Source: an uncultured Peptococcaceae bacterium (GTDB lineage: Bacteria; Bacillota; Limnochordia; Darwinibacteriales; Darwinibacteriaceae). From it: a DNA stretch of 7,072 bases. The notes beneath the pieces were generated by a model that was given only the letters and a program-made list of their open reading frames with translations, did no database searches and was not told the DNA's origin. The DNA is taken from positions 1-7,072 of the forward strand of contig CALKAR010000090.1 in NCBI GenBank assembly GCA_937988745.1. The letters run 5' to 3'. This document shows positions 5,689-7,072 of the stretch, in pieces; within the stretch, counting starts at the first letter, position 1; the number at the start of each line of letters is the position of its first letter. Both the position numbers and the translations under genes were made by a program.

Positions 5689-6840
5689 ATGCCCATGAAC
5701 TACGGTGTCAGCACCCCTGCGTCCAACTCCCCGGTCTATACTTACAGCATTGACCGGGAGCGGCGAGATATTGACGTATCGAGGGATATTGCTCGTCTGA
5801 TCCCCGATGCTAACCCGTTCCTTGTCATTCTGATGCGGGCTCGCAAGCGTGCAACCCAAACTGCTGAGTTCCAATGGTGGGATTCCGAGCCCGGCGGCTG
5901 GTGGACTCAGGTTAACGGAGCCCACGGCGACAGTGACACGACCATCGCTGTGGACGATGCCACGCTGTTCAGGGCCAAGGACATCATCAAGGTTCCTCGC
6001 ACCGGGGAAGTGATGTTTGTCACAGCCCACGATGAAGTGAACAACACCGTAACGGTGATCCGTGGCTACGGCGGCACGACGCCTGTGGCTCTGAACGACA
6101 ACGACTGGCTCCTGCGCCTCGGCAACGCTATGGAGGAGTTCAGCCGTGCTCCTGAGCCCAAGATCGCCCAGCCTGTGAAGAACTTCAACTACACCCAGAT
6201 CTTCCGTCGCCCGTTCGACCAGTCCATGACCAGCTCACGGGAAGCTCTGAAGACCAGCGAGGACGAGCGTACTCGTCTGCGCCGGGACCAGGCTTTGGAG
6301 CACAGGCTGGACATCGAGCGTGCTTTGCTGTTTGGCGAGCGGTACGAGGACCCCGCCAACAAGCGCCGCACTACGGGCGGCCTGTTGAGCTTCATCAAGA
6401 CCAAGCACTACGATGCGGGTGGTTCTTTGGACGAAGACAAGTTCGAGGAGTTCTGCGAGATGCTGTTCCAGCACGGCAGCAACCGCAAGTTGCTTGTCTG
6501 CAGCTACCGTGTGGGAAGCATCATCAACAAGTTCGCTAGGGACCGGATTGATACCAGGAGCGGAGAAGAAACCTACGGCATTCGCCTGAAGCAGTATCGC
6601 AGCTTCCACGGCGATTTGTACATCGTCCCGTCCCGCACTCTGGAGAAGGAGTACCAGGGCCTGGCCTTCGGTGTGGATATGGACTACATCTACTACCGTC
6701 CGCTGAACGGTCGGGATACTACGCTCCGTACCAACATCCAAGATAACGACGCTGACGGCTGGCGGGATGAGTACCTGACCGAAGTTGGCTTGCAGGTTCG
6801 GCTAGAGAAAGTCCACGCCGTACTGGAGAATGCTGCGTAA
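5689..6840 (+). CDS. Major capsid protein, SU10-like (HK97 fold)
   Basis: This is the shell-forming subunit, 383 residues. The sequence resembles the SU10-type major capsid family (formerly DUF5309): an N-terminal segment with DIARLIPDANPFLVILMRAR (33-52), then FQWWDSEPGGWW (61-72). A beta-rich inserted domain follows at about 79-145, with TTIAVDDATLFRAKDIIKVP (84-103) and VTVIRGYGGTTPVAL (121-135). The A-domain and E-loop-like core follow, with QIFRRPFDQSMTSSREA (170-186), a helix RRDQALEHRLDIERALLFGE (198-217), RRTTGGLLSFI (226-236), YRVGSIINKFA (273-283), and the C-terminal TEVGLQVRLEKVHAVLENA (364-382). Length is ordinary for the family. Its position after the scaffold and its isolation between a nested hairpin and a terminator suit the most abundant virion protein. 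No N-terminal delta domain is apparent, in keeping with a separate scaffold. Confidence 0.92.
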   Translation: MPMNYGVSTPASNSPVYTYSIDRERRDIDVSRDIARLIPDANPFLVILMRARKRATQTAEFQWWDSEPGGWWTQVNGAHGDSDTTIAVDDATLFRAKDIIKVPRTGEVMFVTAHDEVNNTVTVIRGYGGTTPVALNDNDWLLRLGNAMEEFSRAPEPKIAQPVKNFNYTQIFRRPFDQSMTSSREALKTSEDERTRLRRDQALEHRLDIERALLFGERYEDPANKRRTTGGLLSFIKTKHYDAGGSLDEDKFEEFCEMLFQHGSNRKLLVCSYRVGSIINKFARDRIDTRSGEETYGIRLKQYRSFHGDLYIVPSRTLEKEYQGLAFGVDMDYIYYRPLNGRDTTLRTNIQDNDADGWRDEYLTEVGLQVRLEKVHAVLENAA

Positions 6841-6841
6841 G

Positions 6842-6877
6842 GGGGAGGGGCTGAAACGCCCCTCCCTAGTTCGTTTT
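6842..6877 (+). terminator. Intrinsic terminator after the capsid gene
   Basis: GGGAGGGGC (6843-6851) pairs with GCCCCTCCC (6858-6866), a nine-bp GC-rich stem with a six-base loop TGAAAC, extendable by a G-U pair (6842 with 6867). It is followed by TAGTTCGTTTT (6867-6877), an interrupted T-tract. It starts two bases after the capsid stop. The imperfect T-tract and the gene start at 6892 suggest partial termination with readthrough into the next head gene. Confidence 0.78.
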
Positions 6878-6891
6878 GGGGGTTGAGTTTG

Positions 6892-7072
6892 ATGGCTAAG
6901 GTAAAGACCTACCGCAGTCCGAAGCTGGGGCTCGTTATCAACGCCGAGCCCGAAGTCAAGCGGATCGAGTTTGTCAATGGCGAGTTCAAGACGGACGATC
7001 CGAAGCAGCAGGAGTACTTGGAGAGCCACAGAGGATTTGGCTTGTGGATTTTCTGCGACGATGAGCCGGTAG
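6892..7072 (+). CDS. Small phage protein downstream of capsid (partial, 3' end missing)
   Basis: The frame opens at ATG 6892 behind a G-rich site (GGGGG at 6878-6882, spacing nine) and stays open through the 60 codons left in the window. It begins MAKVKTYRSPKLGLVINAEP and later has EFVNGEFKTDDPKQQEYLE (26-44), followed by HRGFGLWIF (46-54). This FxNGxFxTDDPxxxEYLExHxxFG pattern is, as I recall, typical of small proteins encoded just after the capsid gene in many phages, usually annotated as hypothetical. Function is unknown; position suggests a head or head-completion role. The coordinates are partial at the right end. Confidence 0.8.
   Translation, partial: MAKVKTYRSPKLGLVINAEPEVKRIEFVNGEFKTDDPKQQEYLESHRGFGLWIFCDDEPV

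Noticed and set aside
6235..6741. 168-codon minus-strand ORF opposite the capsid gene
   Set aside because: Antisense shadow of a well-supported capsid gene with no independent evidence.
1..7072. tRNA genes, CRISPR arrays, insertion sequences, integrase or attachment sites
   Set aside because: None could be supported by eye: no cloverleaf, no regularly spaced repeats, no transposase or recombinase motifs.

Overview
The window is the head-morphogenesis (packaging and capsid) module of a tailed double-stranded DNA bacteriophage or prophage (Caudoviricetes). All supported genes lie on the plus strand, nearly end to end, in the classic order: small terminase, large terminase, a 46-residue basic protein, portal, a 75-residue helical protein, scaffold, major capsid protein, and the start of one more small gene cut by the window end. 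Shine-Dalgarno-like purine runs and intrinsic terminators indicate a bacterial host. The DNA looks moderately GC-rich. Nothing in the window identifies the host, and there is no integrase, tRNA or chromosomal gene to say whether this is a free phage or a prophage.

Region by region. Positions 1-455 hold what looks like the tail end of an upstream gene, a doubtful 86-codon ORF, and a short intergenic stretch with three copies of the heptamer GCTTGAC (one inverted). A strong intrinsic terminator follows at 456-495, immediately before the small terminase gene. That gene therefore most likely starts at TTG 511 and not at the far-upstream GTG 427. From 511 to 5582 the genes are packed with gaps of 0-3 bases and look co-transcribed and partly translationally coupled. 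Between scaffold and capsid genes (5583-5688) sits a large nested RNA hairpin. The capsid gene is followed at once by an intrinsic terminator (about 6842-6877), and the last, partial gene begins only about 15 bases later.

How the genes work together. Scaffold and portal nucleate assembly of a procapsid built from the SU10-like (HK97-fold) capsid protein. The small terminase recognises the phage DNA. The large terminase (ATPase plus nuclease) docks on the portal, pumps DNA in and cuts it. No prohead protease is visible between portal and capsid, so the scaffold is probably released intact or cut by something encoded elsewhere.

I do not see a clearly new biological system. The most noteworthy features are regulatory RNA structures: the nested hairpin before the capsid gene, the terminator in the small-terminase leader (a layout that would suit antitermination control), and a hairpin that may mask the ribosome binding site of the 75-residue gene.
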